Below the pieces are notes generated by a model, which was not told the DNA's origin, searched no databases, and saw only the letters and a program-made list of their open reading frames with translations. Both the position numbers and the translations under genes were made by a program. 64,000 bases of DNA from Triglochin maritima. Lineage: Eukaryota > Streptophyta > Magnoliopsida > Alismatales > Juncaginaceae. Positions 10,692 through 21,524 of the stretch are shown here, piece after piece (the first letter of the stretch is position 1; each line of letters begins with the position of its first letter). Location of the stretch: assembly GCA_963682175.1 (NCBI GenBank), contig OY821784.1:25959621-26023620 (forward strand), in the 5' to 3' direction.

Positions 10692-12227
10692 TGATTGATC
10701 TCGTTTTATATTTAACCGCAAGTGCACGGCCGCGTTGAAGCGGTGGCAAATACGGGTCGTCCACTGGGAGGTGTGTCGACACTTGGTTTGTGCGAAGGCG
10801 AGAGGTAAAGAAAGGGAAGAAAGGTTGGTTACACTAAACTACACTACAAAGCTGAAATGAGATGGAGAAGAAACGATAAAACTAAACCCCAAAGGGGGTA
10901 GAGAAATAATGTGAACATAAAGAAGTGTGTGTGTGTTCATTAAGCTCCTCACAACATGTAGTGCATAAAATCATAAAACTACATCCAACTTTGCCTCTAC
11001 ATGAATTAAGATAAGACTACATCATTAAAACATACAAGACAATAATTGGAATGAAGCTACATGAACTCAAGTATAAAGACTATACCCTACTATGCCTCCA
11101 CATGAATTAAGATTTCACTACATCATTAAAACATACAAGACATTAGCTAAGGTAAAGGCAACAAGAGTACATACACTACAAATTGTGTTTCCAATATTAA
11201 CTTCATCCATATCCTAACCTTATCATTCCCCATAAAATAGGTCCACTAATCAAAGCATAAGCTAAGCTTCATTCAAGAGCATTAGCATATCAAAGATAAG
11301 AGTGGAGACCCATTAGATGGTTATGGAAATCATATAAAGCTCAAGGGATAAAGATAACACACACTTAATACACTACATAATTATATCACATATTTCTCCA
11401 CCCCCAAATGGGGATGGAACTACTCACTACTCATTACACTAACTATACTAGCAAAAGAAAGCATAATACTGAAATGAAAGTTAACTAAGAAGGCAAGAAT
11501 CATTAAAGAAACATAAAAGGAAAGGAAAGACTAAACAAACATGCACAAATTAAAAGACAAGATTAAAAGAAACTAGAAGAATTATTTTATTAACAAATGA
11601 CTCACATTGAAGGTAGCATTCTTCTCCACCTTGAGTTTTTGCTTCAAGGCTCACTCCTTAGTAGAGAGAATGCCACCAAGCAATGGGTAATTACAATGGA
11701 AGGTGAAGAGTTCTATTTATAAGCATGGAAAAAGCTAATCGGGGACAATCCCCCGATGTGGGACTAAACCAATACCAAAAATAGACTAAGAATACACTAA
11801 TACAAGCCCAACACAAATCTTAGCTGATCTGGAGACATATGGACCGCCAATTAGCGGTCTATAAGTTCTGGATTCATCTGGGATTTGTTGTGGGCTTTGC
11901 TGGTGGTCTTTGTTGGTCCTGGATGCATCTACTTGGTTTGTTGGAGCTCCGACCCGAATCGAATTGCCAAAATACTCCCCATGATGGTGTGGAGTTTCCT
12001 GGTTTGCTCTTAGGTCCTTTGGTCTTACGATCAGGTCCTTCTCCCTTGCATCTTAGTCCCCAGGTCTCACAATTAAGTCCTTTTTCCTGCTTTTGGGTCC
12101 TTTCATGGCTCTTCTCTTCAAACCTCTTTATTTCTGAAAACTAAACATAAAACTCATCACGTAGCATTGCTTAAGTGTAAGATAATGGATATAAGATACA
12201 TATATGAGCATGAAATGATGTCAATCA
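10692..12227 (-). repeat. 5' LTR of the non-autonomous gypsy element, 1536 bp
   Basis: It starts TGATTGATC and ends GATGTCAATCA on the plus strand. It is nearly identical to 4894-6450 except for one missing 21-bp palindromic unit (single copy at 11841-11858) and about ten substitutions. USE-like box 11754-11764 and TATA 11714-11721, both minus strand, are 32 bp apart. The R/U5-side conserved hairpin block is at 10718-10760. Confidence 0.93.
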
Positions 12228-12232
12228 CTGAC
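12228..12232. repeat. Target site duplication CTGAC (right copy)
   Basis: This is the second copy of the 5-bp duplication seen at 4889-4893. Confidence 0.95.
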
Positions 12233-13040
12233 CTATGACAGTGCACACTGTCGAACGGAAAAGGGGACCCGTTCGACCGAATCTTCCCAGGCCTGCCTCC
12301 CACGCACAATCGGTCGACCTCCCCTGGGGCATCGTTCGACCGATGTAAGGCAGAACCCGAAATCTCAATACGAACGGTCAACCGTTTGCACCAACCAGTC
12401 GACCGATCAGGCAGTAAAATATGCTGCACATTTACTTGCGACGAGTCGGAAGGCCTACCATCGACTTCCAAATACTCACACTACTTAAGTGAGCGAGTTG
12501 ACATACAGGAAGGCTTGAAGAAACCTTAGAAGAACCACGACGGTGCTTCCACGAGCATGCCTCCCAAAATCATGATCCGTCAACGAACCTCGCGTCTAAA
12601 CAACGATCAACACTTCCTCGACGATCCACACTCACGATTCCACCTCCATCAACCTCCACCAACCAACCACGACCACAACAATGAGTTAGGTCGAGGGAGA
12701 GAAACCAAACGAGCGGAAAGGGTTGGGAACTCAACACTCACCTCCACACGCAACCGCAACGCGACAAACACCTCCTACTCGCCGGAGCGCAATCTCTACG
12801 CCGGAGCACCACCTCTGAGACAGAGAAACGTGAGAAAGAGAGAGAGAGACGAGGGAGAAGTGAGAGAGAGGGAAAACTCACCCAAAATATCTCCTCCTCT
12901 TCCAATCTCAACCATCCATCCAAATCCAATTCATCTCAGCCCTTCATCCATCAACTTTCAATCCCAACCGTCCATCTCCATGTCCTCCTAATCACCACCT
13001 AAGACATCGTTAAGGCACATTTAGGATTAGGTTCTCATAA
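12233..13040. other. Continuation of the unassigned DNA interrupted by the gypsy insertion
   Basis: The first 250 bp continue the GGTCGACCG-like array seen at 4330-4888. About 12480-13000 is GC-richer, with a GAGAGA stretch (12836-12870). It contains a 144-codon ORF (12557-12991) of low-complexity Asn/His/Arg composition that I do not recognise and would not call a gene. On the minus strand the sequence resembles a transcribed 5' region or LTR, but I cannot assign it. Confidence 0.45.
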
Positions 13041-13530
13041 TATGGTTCAGATCACGTTGGATTTTCTTCTGGGCGTTTCTGGATGGCTTTGTCGGTCTTT
13101 GATGCATCTACTTTGTTTATTGGAGCTCCGACCCGAATATAATTGCCAAAATACTCCCCAAGATGGTGTGGAGTTTTCTGTTTTGCTCTTTGGTCCTTTG
13201 GTCTTACGTTCAGGTCTTTCTCCCTTGCATCTTAGTCCCCAGGTCTCACAATTCAGTCTTTTTTCCCTGCTTTTGGGTCCTTTTATGCTTCATCTCTTCA
13301 AACCTATTTATTCCTGAAAACTAAACATAAAACTCGTTACATAGCATTGTTTAGGTGAAAGATAATGGATATAAGATACAAATATAAGCATGAAATGATG
13401 TCAATCAAATACCCCCACACCTAACGTTTGCTAGTCCCGAGTAAAACAAAGAAATAGGGGTACAAATATAAGCATGAAATGATGTCAATCAAGTAATATA
13501 AATATAAGCATGAAATGATGTCAATCAAGT
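13041..13530 (-). mobile_element. Truncated Athila-type LTR with repeated terminal tips
   Basis: 13045-13407 matches the U3 end of the LTR at 6075-6450 and ends in TCAATCA. It is followed by polypurine-tract sequence and about 40 bp of element interior (13408-13446). Two further copies of the LTR tip (about 30 bp ending TCAATCA) follow, each trailed by AGTAA (after 13491 and 13525). AGTAA then joins copia integrase sequence and may be the target duplication. The U5 side of the LTR is missing. Confidence 0.7.
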
Positions 13531-14248
13531 AATGTCATATTCCTCCTTTCGGATACCCCATTCCACTGAGGTGTACCGGGTGGGGTGAGCTGTGTAACAA
13601 TACCACACTCCTTTAGGAATGAGTCAAATTCGGTACTTAAGTACTCACCTCCACGATCTGCTCGTAGAGACTTGATTTTCTTGTTGAGTTGGTTCTCTAC
13701 TTCATTCTTGAATTCCTTGAACTTGTCAAAGGATTCACTTTTGTTTCTCCCTAGATAAATATAGCCATAACGACTATAGTCATCCGTGAACGTAATGAAG
13801 TACCTAAAACCGTCTCTTACACTAGCACTCATCGGACCACATACATCGGAATGTATCAAATGCAGCAAGTCATTCGCTTTCGGTCCTTTCTTCTTGAAAG
13901 GCCACTTGGTCATTTTCCCCATTAGGCAAGGTTCGCACGTCTCCAATGATTAAAACCAAGTTAACCAAGATGGTTAGCTTCTTGCAATTTCTTGATGCGT
14001 TTTTCATTTATGTGACCAAGACGATAGTGCCACATGAGTGTATCATTCACGTGAGTAGTTTTAAGCATTTTGTTATTGATGTTTAAGATTTGTCTATTAT
14101 TCAATTCAAGCAAATAGAGATCATTCCTCACGAATGCATTTGCATCGAAAATATCATTCTTCGATATAGACAAGCAAGAATTTGAAATATTTATATTAAT
14201 TATCCAAACATGATACAGAAATAAGATTCTTGCTAATCGAATGCACAT
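13527..14248 (-). pseudogene. copia GAG-pre-integrase and integrase core, broken
   Basis: The piece 14248-13961 encodes the GAG-pre-integrase region with WHYRLGHINEKRIKKL. The next piece from 13946 has CEPCLMGKM (the HHCC zinc-site cysteines), then the rve core with HSDVCGP (first Asp), RADRGGEYLS (second Asp) and WNGVSERRN (catalytic Glu). All three acidic residues are visible. The two parts are in different frames, and the protein ends just after the third catalytic residue because of the truncation. Confidence 0.8.
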
Positions 14249-15125
14249 AATAAACGTTCTTTAAACATAAATTTAAACCACAAGATAATTGAAGCTCCAC
14301 AGAACCTTGTGCAATCGCAGCAACACTCGCACCATTTCCGACCTTCAAGATCATCTCGTTCTTCACGAGTTCCTTTCTATCCTTTAGTAGCTGCACATTA
14401 GAAATTATGTGAGCACAAGATCCGGTATCAATTACCCAATCATAGACAGAGTTGGCTAAATTTATCTCAATAACAAATATACCTTTGGCCTTTTTGGGGC
14501 GCTTACGCTCAATCATTCCGTTGTCGAGGTCTTCCTTGTACTTGGGGCAATTTTGCCAAATGTGTCCCTTTTCACCGTAGGGAAAGCACTCTGTATTGGT
14601 AGTCGGAGATTTCGAAGAATTCCCCCTCGAGGCACTCCCATGAGTACCTCCTACTCCCTTGCTCTTGATTGGCGTCTTTTTGGTCAATTTGTCTTTACCT
14701 TTGGTGATCTTATTGCTCCTCTCAAGGACGGCTAGGACGTGCTTGTCCTGACCCTTGCCCATGTCAATTTCAGTCGTTTTGAGAGCGTTGTGAAGTTCCT
14801 CAAGACTCACCCCTTTCTCACGCACATAATAGTGCATAATGAAGTACTTGAAGGTCGGGGCTAGAGAGCCAAGAATCAAATTTTCCGCAATGTCATCGGA
14901 CATAGGGGAAGAGAGTTTCGACAACTTCTCAAGGTATCCTTGCATCGTGAGAAAATGCATGGATACCGATCTTCCCTCCACCATGTGGCACCTTGTGAGT
15001 ACGATGGTGGTCTTATAACACTCTTTTCTAGCACTATCCATGAACATCATTGTTAAATTTCCATGGTCTTCTTGGGTTTTGAATCCAAGTATTTTCGCTT
15101 GAAACGAGTCACCCATGGAGGCCAA
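14196..15125 (-). pseudogene. copia gag C-terminal part and aspartic protease
   Basis: This 309-codon stretch has the copia gag motif SLEELHNALKTTE. It then has a zinc knuckle in which the second cysteine is replaced by tyrosine (CFPYGEKGHIWQNC instead of CX2CX4HX4C), and a protease active site (WVIDTGSCAHI). Loss of one zinc ligand, together with the frame break upstream, marks a decayed copy. The following pre-integrase segment overlaps in another frame. Confidence 0.8.
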
Positions 15126-15183
15126 TATTAGACCGTGAACCTAGTTCTCTTGGTCTTGCCACTTGGCTTTTGCCTATTTTTCG

Positions 15184-15357
15184 CTATCGGTTTGCCTTCT
15201 CATTTAATTTTGGGATTTCACCATCCAAAATATGAAATACTTTCTCAAACTTCAGCACGATATTAAGCTTGAGTTGCCAACTTATGAAGTTTGAGTCATC
15301 ATTTGCCAAAGGATATTTTTCAATCATAGATCGCACAATAGGTTGAATATTCGACAT
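15184..15357 (-). pseudogene. copia gag N-terminus with premature stop
   Basis: ATG at 15357 begins MSNIQPIVRSMIEKYPL and continues through ISWQLKLNIVLKFEKVFHIL, the usual copia gag N-terminal pattern. It reaches a TAG at 15184-15186. The downstream gag at 15125 lies in a different frame. Confidence 0.75.
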
Positions 15358-16802
15358 TTCTATAAAATAAATTATATGGAATTTAATGTCAATTTAATGT
15401 TTTTAAAAATCAATACAGCAAATAAAAATTTGTCCATAAATGCAGTAATTCAAGATCCTATCAATTATAATACAAACTTGCTAAGGGCTATCGGATATAT
15501 TATAAAATCAAGGTAAGAAAACATTTTCTAATCATGACCATTTCGAAATTTTGCAACATTTGCATTTTTAAACTCTTAGGACTCTTGTCGTTTTAATTAA
15601 GAGGGATTTTGACCAATCCTCGTAAGAAAATCTCTTTCTCAAAACCGAGCTACGGCTCCGGGTCTTGTTAAGAAAACTCATTTCATTTGATACGAGATAT
15701 GTTTATCCATTGTATTTACAAATAAATGCACTCAGTGTTCACTAAGGGTGAATCGCACCTTGTACACCTACTTATGACACAACAATAAACAACCTTATAT
15801 CTCCCACTATTCCCAAAGATAGAGGGGGCTATCTCCCGCTAAGGGCGAGAAGAATATCCCTCGATCGATGGCTGCTAGTGGATGAAATAAGAAAAAAACG
15901 CTTACTTTTTGGTTGGACAATTTAAACAGTTACATGTGATTTTAGAATTTAGGTGATCATGCATATTTATCATCTATACATATCTTAACATTCATACATA
16001 CAATCGCATACATGTCAAGCACACAAACATAAATATATCCATTCACACACAGATTGGTGTGAGTTTATATGTTCCCGCGTCCTCGACTTTTGCGCCTTCT
16101 CCGCGAATTCCTCTTGCACCATGGATGTTGATATTGCAAAAATATAAACATGCATCTCACAATTTCGAAAATTGTCTAGTGCAAGTCCTATGTAAAAACT
16201 CTCTCATATGCATGCATATACATAGAAATAGAAATTGGCTTTTACATATACATAAGCCTCTGTGATTGAATAATAATAACATACACATTCATTCATTCAC
16301 ACATGGCTTCATCGGAACATACAAACTCACATATCCCTGCATTAGAGAACTCGAGCAACGCATGTACATATACTATAAATTACTCGATTTAGTTTATCAT
16401 GCATCTCTAAATCAAACAATTCTAAAACCATTTGAAACTCATTAAAAATGATTTTATACATCCATAGTTCAAAACACAAAACATTTGAATCGTTGCTTAT
16501 CCAATTTCCAAAAAAAAAATAAGGATAGATAAACATATGCCTTTTTCGTTTTGTCAATTCCTTATAAAATAATCATTTAATTAAAAACAAAAATTTTATA
16601 TATTAGACATAAGTCTAAATTTTAATTCTAACATTCACATGATGTGTTTCAAAGCTTTTAAAACCATCAAAAGAATCAATTAGAATTAAATCAACAAAAC
16701 TATCGGAAAACTCGAAAAAGACATAGAACATGAATTGTTTCGATTGTAGATGGTAAACTAAAATTAATTATATAGTCTAATCATTGAAAATATGAACTAA
16801 AT
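15358..16802 (-). other. Leader between copia PBS and gag, about 1.45 kb
   Basis: This AT-rich stretch has no ORF of note. It is unusually long for Ty1/copia, where gag normally starts close to the PBS. Insertion of other sequence is possible, but I see no boundaries. Confidence 0.5.
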
Positions 16803-16814
16803 GCTCTGATATCA
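16803..16814 (-). other. copia primer binding site (initiator tRNA-Met type)
   Basis: The minus strand reads TGATATCAGAGC, one mismatch from the standard TGGTATCAGAGC complementary to tRNA-iMet. It lies one base from the presumed LTR end. Confidence 0.8.
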
Positions 16815-16815
16815 C

Positions 16816-19019
16816 TATAGGATTTCGTGTTCCTATGTATGTATATATTTTTTAAAAATTAATACAAACATACAAGATCGATTTCATATTTTCATTGACT
16901 TTAGGAACATGTATATGTTTATTCTAATACCATGCATTCCTACAAATATTATAACAAACAAAAGAGAGAGGATCATACCCAAAGGTTCTCTAAAACCTTT
17001 CAGAAGATCCGGAGTTTCGCTGCTCGTTGAATCGCCTGCCGATTCGCCTCCAAGTGTTCACCAAACTCTAAACAATATTAGAGAGAAACGAGTTAGTCAA
17101 TCAATCTCTAATTAACGTTAGAATCTAGCTAATAACCCTCTTTAAGCTCCTGAGATTTCTATCTCCAAAACTTAAAATTAGTAAGAGATTTTCGTGGTGA
17201 TTAAGGAAGACATTAATGAGAGAGAGAATTATGCATTAACATAAACAAGTAGGATGAGGGGTCATTTTATAGACTCTCAAAACATTCATATCAAGAACTA
17301 TTCTCTAGTCATGATCTCTTGTTTTTCTCTCTTAAAATTAATCCCAAATTACCACATAAGCATCCTCAAAAAAGTTTGATCAAATCTAGAATTAATCCAA
17401 CCCATGATCTAATTATTCTCTTAATAATTCAGGCAAAAATAATGTTGTTCGGTTCACCGAGAATTCTTCTCGGTTAACCAAACCATTCGGTTTTTAACAC
17501 ACGTTCAGTTGACCGTGAGCTAGACGGTCGAGCGAATATACATGAGAAAAATTCTCTGGAAAAATTCGGACGATCCGCGTCTTGCTCCGGTCGATCATTG
17601 ACTCACCAAAATTTCTTCTGGTCGAATCTCATCGGACGACCGTGTCACTTTCGGTCTACCGAAAATATCCCAAGATAGCTCCTGGATATTTTCTCTCAGT
17701 TGATCGTTCACGCTCGGTTGACCAAACTCAATTGTCCAGGCACTCCACAACATTTCGGTCAACCAATTGTGTTATCCGTTCCCCGTTCAGTTGACCGTTC
17801 CGAGGACACCTCGGTCGACCGAATCCTAAACGGTTTATTGTGCTGACCCTGATTTTTCCTTTGTCAAATTTTGGATTTATATCCTACAAAATTTGATCTT
17901 TTGGGGTTTTTTAGCAAATTCATATCTTATATAATATATTATCATATGTAATATTAAATTATTACACCCCATAATATATACACTCATATGAATTTATCCA
18001 TGATTCTAATTATGTCAATTCTCATGACATATTGATTTTATTGATTCACCACATGTGTCCCTTTTCACATGAAACCCGACACATCATATGAACTCAAAAT
18101 CAAACTTCTTGTTTCCCAGTTTTGTGGTGTGGCCTATAGGAGGATCTAAGCTAAATTGACAGTGATATTAAACACTTAATATCTCAAACTATAAGCGGTA
18201 TCTAGCTACACATTATAATTACCAAATTAGCATAGATGTCTTTGTTCCACTCGAACTACACACGATTCATTTAGTGATGTAAGTGCACCACTTGTGTTTG
18301 TCCATTGCCTCATGATATTAAGAATATATACAAAGTAGAAATGTATCACTTTTTATTATATTCATTTCTTGATCTTTTTAAGCTAATTATAACTATGTAA
18401 CTTAACTCAAGTTACATTGTGCACGTTATAATTTTGCTCTATCAAGGGGCCCACTAATATCATCACTCAATTAAGAGGGGCAATGATAATCGTTTGACTA
18501 GCTATCTTTTCCAGCACAAGTCATGTTCAACCAACTATTGTCTTTATCACTATACTCATTGATAGTTTTTGACAATAATCAAATTAAGCACTTCTTGAGT
18601 GAAAAGATATGTCTCATATCTTAGGATCCAAGACACAGTAAAACATTAATGACACGAAACACAATTTCATAATGTTTATTTATTAGGTCTATTCAATATA
18701 TAAAAGTGATATGTTCCTATTTAATATACTCGTGCCGTCAATTATTTGTAGAGCTACAACAATCGATGACCAACACGACGATCTTATCTCGGTGATTAAT
18801 GTTTCATGTTAATTACCATGATTGTGAATATATTTTTATTTATGTAAACCATTATCTTTTAGAGTTTTACGGTTAAGGATCAAGCGTCTCTTCCTTGACA
18901 CTTCCAAAAGACGAATATCATAATCAAGGAAAAAATGTTTGCACATCCAATTCATAATAATTGACATATAAAAGTAAAACTTAGAACACATTCTTTTCAT
19001 ATTATACTATAACCAACAC
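16816..19019 (-). repeat. copia 5' LTR (right boundary inferred)
   Basis: The PBS-proximal end is at 16816. A TATA box (minus, TATAAAA near 17261-17267) is preceded on the minus strand by a cluster of GGTCGACCG-like motifs at about 17450-17830. The same arrangement is seen in the copia solo LTRs at 43301 and 50974. The right end is proposed at 19019 because the minus strand there begins TGTTGG. No second LTR is available to confirm it. Confidence 0.5.
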
Positions 19020-21524
19020 TTCATTCACTCAATACACACCACTTTTCTCTCTCTACCTCAACCTCTTACGTTTCCTATTGAAAGCGAACTTGCGGGTCCC
19101 ACTCGTGCTCTCGTGGTTCGTTGGAGTCGTAATGCGACAACAAAAACGTTGCAATTGTTCTATCCTTAGAGAAAGTGCATACACCCAATCACACTAGTAC
19201 TTGGGCCTTGGGGACAATAATTTCTTCAGTACGTGGAGAAAGCCTATGCACTCAAGATGACTCGGTTGAGGTGTTCTCAGTACTTACCTTTTTTTTTTGG
19301 TTTACCTACATGATTTGTAAATTAGCTTTATTTGAATATCTTGATAATGTACATGTGTTATGCAACTTATTATTATTAACAAAAGTATATATACTTGTCA
19401 TTGTCGTCTTAATCTGCTCCTATCCACGTAGAGTTAACATCTTGTTGCACGTTGTTCTATGTCTTATCCTCCTCTGTTTCTGAACTTTATTCTTAATAAA
19501 AAACAAACCGACCATTCGTTGATTCCATTTGCATCAGAGGTAATTTTGATTTTTGAATTTCAAAATGCGATTGCATGTACTCACGAGAATCAGACATTTA
19601 TTTTTTGTTCACTGAGTCACGACAACGTAATTTTTAACCACATGCATGTCAAGCAATTCTTAATTTTCTTATTTGTAGTAATTAGACTGCATATGAGAAG
19701 GTGGCACGCAGTGGTAGCTAGAATGAGGGGGTCGAGCTCCTCTCGATTTTTGGAATGTACAACCTTCCTGAATTTTTATTTCCTAAAATTACGACTCTTG
19801 ATTTTTTGAATACCAATAGAAGACAGATTAACTTTTACCTAATTTCTAGTACGAGGGTATTTATTACTCATGTATAGAAAAAATATCCAATCAAACCTGA
19901 AACCAATCAACCAAACAATTTCAATTTTTAGTGTGGTTCTTACAAACCTTGACATTCTTAGTCCAATATTAAAGACAAACAAAAAAGATATATTCGGCTA
20001 CCCTAGATATGCATTAAACTTTATATTCGAATATATCTGGGGTAACGAGATATATCTGGAGGTAACCAGATATATCTAAGGAGACGTGGAACGTCAGAAA
20101 TCATTATATCCCAGATATATCCTGATTTTTGCCTAAAAGTCTAAAAAAGAACCTACAAAAAAAAGACCACCTAGCATTGCCTTCTTAACCTATTACAGTT
20201 GCCTCGTTACGAATGAGTGAGGTTCCTGTGGTAGAGACATCTCAACTTTGAGATGGTAAATTTATGCTTTTAATCTTGGGTACTGCTGGTTATGAAATCT
20301 TTAGATGCTCAACAGTGAACTTTAAACTGGCATTTACCGTTTGTATTTCCAATTTTACTCCATTACTTTATTAGAATCTGATGCTTATGACCTAAAATAT
20401 TCTGCAACATCTTTGGAACACAAACTAACTCCTACCCAGGATAACAATAGAAAAGACAAGCTCTTGCAGATCAAAAACAAAACCTCATATTTAGTTGAGG
20501 TCGGTGTTGAAATAATTGAAAACTGTTGTTTATTGTCATTGAGATGCTGTTATTGATTCGTGTAAACTTAACTATAGAAAATTTAAAAATATTTTATCTC
20601 AAGACACTCCCAAAGATTCATCATGTGGTGTAGTAATTTAGGCATCTTTGGTTCGTAAACATATTTTTGGATTCTAATTAGAAGAAATTTGTCTCAAATC
20701 CACGTACGCACAAGTAATTACAATTTCAAAAAATAATAGAAAAAGACGTTTCCAGATCGTGAGTGCATTCAACAACAAAAAAGAAAAAACTTGTGTGATT
20801 GCTTCTTTACATATTTTATTAAAGAATATAGATTTTTTGGATAACTAATATTTTTTTAAACTTTGATTATAGATGCTCACCGGTCAAGAAAATCAAGAAC
20901 ATTCTGAAAACCTAGGTGTTAAGTTTTGTAAAGGTTGTGCACTATATTCAAAAGGAAAATGTTTAGTGTCGTCGTAGACGTCCGTAAAAAGGACACTACT
21001 TTATTTAAAAGGTAGACTTAATGAAAATACATTACAAAATAATAGAATATTTCGTGTCAAAAAAGAACAATCTCCTTAATATAAAAAAAACAAACATGTT
21101 TAAAAAATTAACATTGTCTTGATCTCTTGGACGCCCCTCATCCACTGTAAGGATTCTATTCAAAATTGTTCCAATTAAAAGTTTAGACAAACAAAATTGA
21201 CAATTAATTCGTTCCTCGCTACATACCACTTTTACTCTCTGCATGTCTATTTTTTTCTCATTGAGTTGCTTAACAAGAAATACCAATTTACTTATTATTT
21301 CTTTTCCTCTTTGTTTTTTCTCCGATTAAAACCAAATGCTTATAATAAAATGCCGATGGCCGGTTCCGATACAGATCCCACAACTTTGAAATTATGGTTC
21401 TTTGCCATGCATAAATAACCAGTACAAGGACAACCTGAATCTAAAACTGCCGGTGATAAATAAGAAATACATGACCAAAGGTATAATATCAGTAAGAAAA
21501 TTGCAAACATTTAGCAATCTAGGA
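19020..21524. other. Intergenic AT-rich DNA downstream of the Nopp140-like gene
   Basis: I see no supported gene; ORFs here are short and lack recognisable motifs. 19040-19290 may be decayed LTR sequence. Four AGATATATCT-like palindromes are clustered at 20026-20125. The 3' UTR of the Nopp140-like gene must lie in the right part. Confidence 0.5.

Larger units (their letters stand above)
4894..12227 (-). mobile_element. Complete non-autonomous Athila-like gypsy element, 7.3 kb
   Basis: Two LTRs in the same orientation, an 18-bp tRNA-Asp-type PBS, a polypurine tract and a perfect 5-bp TSD (CTGAC) bound the element. By eye the LTRs differ at about ten positions plus one 21-bp repeat unit, which implies a young insertion. 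The interior (4.2 kb) holds a leader, one 475-codon ORF and a 1.7-kb 3' noncoding segment. Protease, most of reverse transcriptase, RNase H and integrase are absent. Mobility would need enzymes from a relative such as an intact version of the 31021-42316 type. Confidence 0.93.
13527..19019 (-). mobile_element. Truncated Ty1/copia element (integrase, protease, gag, PBS, LTR)
   Basis: On the minus strand from the right the order is LTR (right boundary uncertain, perhaps 19019 where the minus strand reads TGTTGG), PBS at 16803-16814, gag start at 15357, zinc-knuckle/protease and integrase core. The order protease-integrase before RT is that of Ty1/copia. The element stops at about 13527 inside integrase where gypsy LTR debris begins, so RT, RNase H and the 3' LTR are lost. 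Confidence 0.8.

Noticed and set aside
12557..12991. 144-codon ORF as a host gene
   Set aside because: Low-complexity composition, no motif, and the location next to LTR debris make it unconvincing.
19175..20556. Several plus-strand ORFs of 70-116 codons
   Set aside because: AT-rich, overlapping, without known motifs or splice context; treated as chance ORFs.
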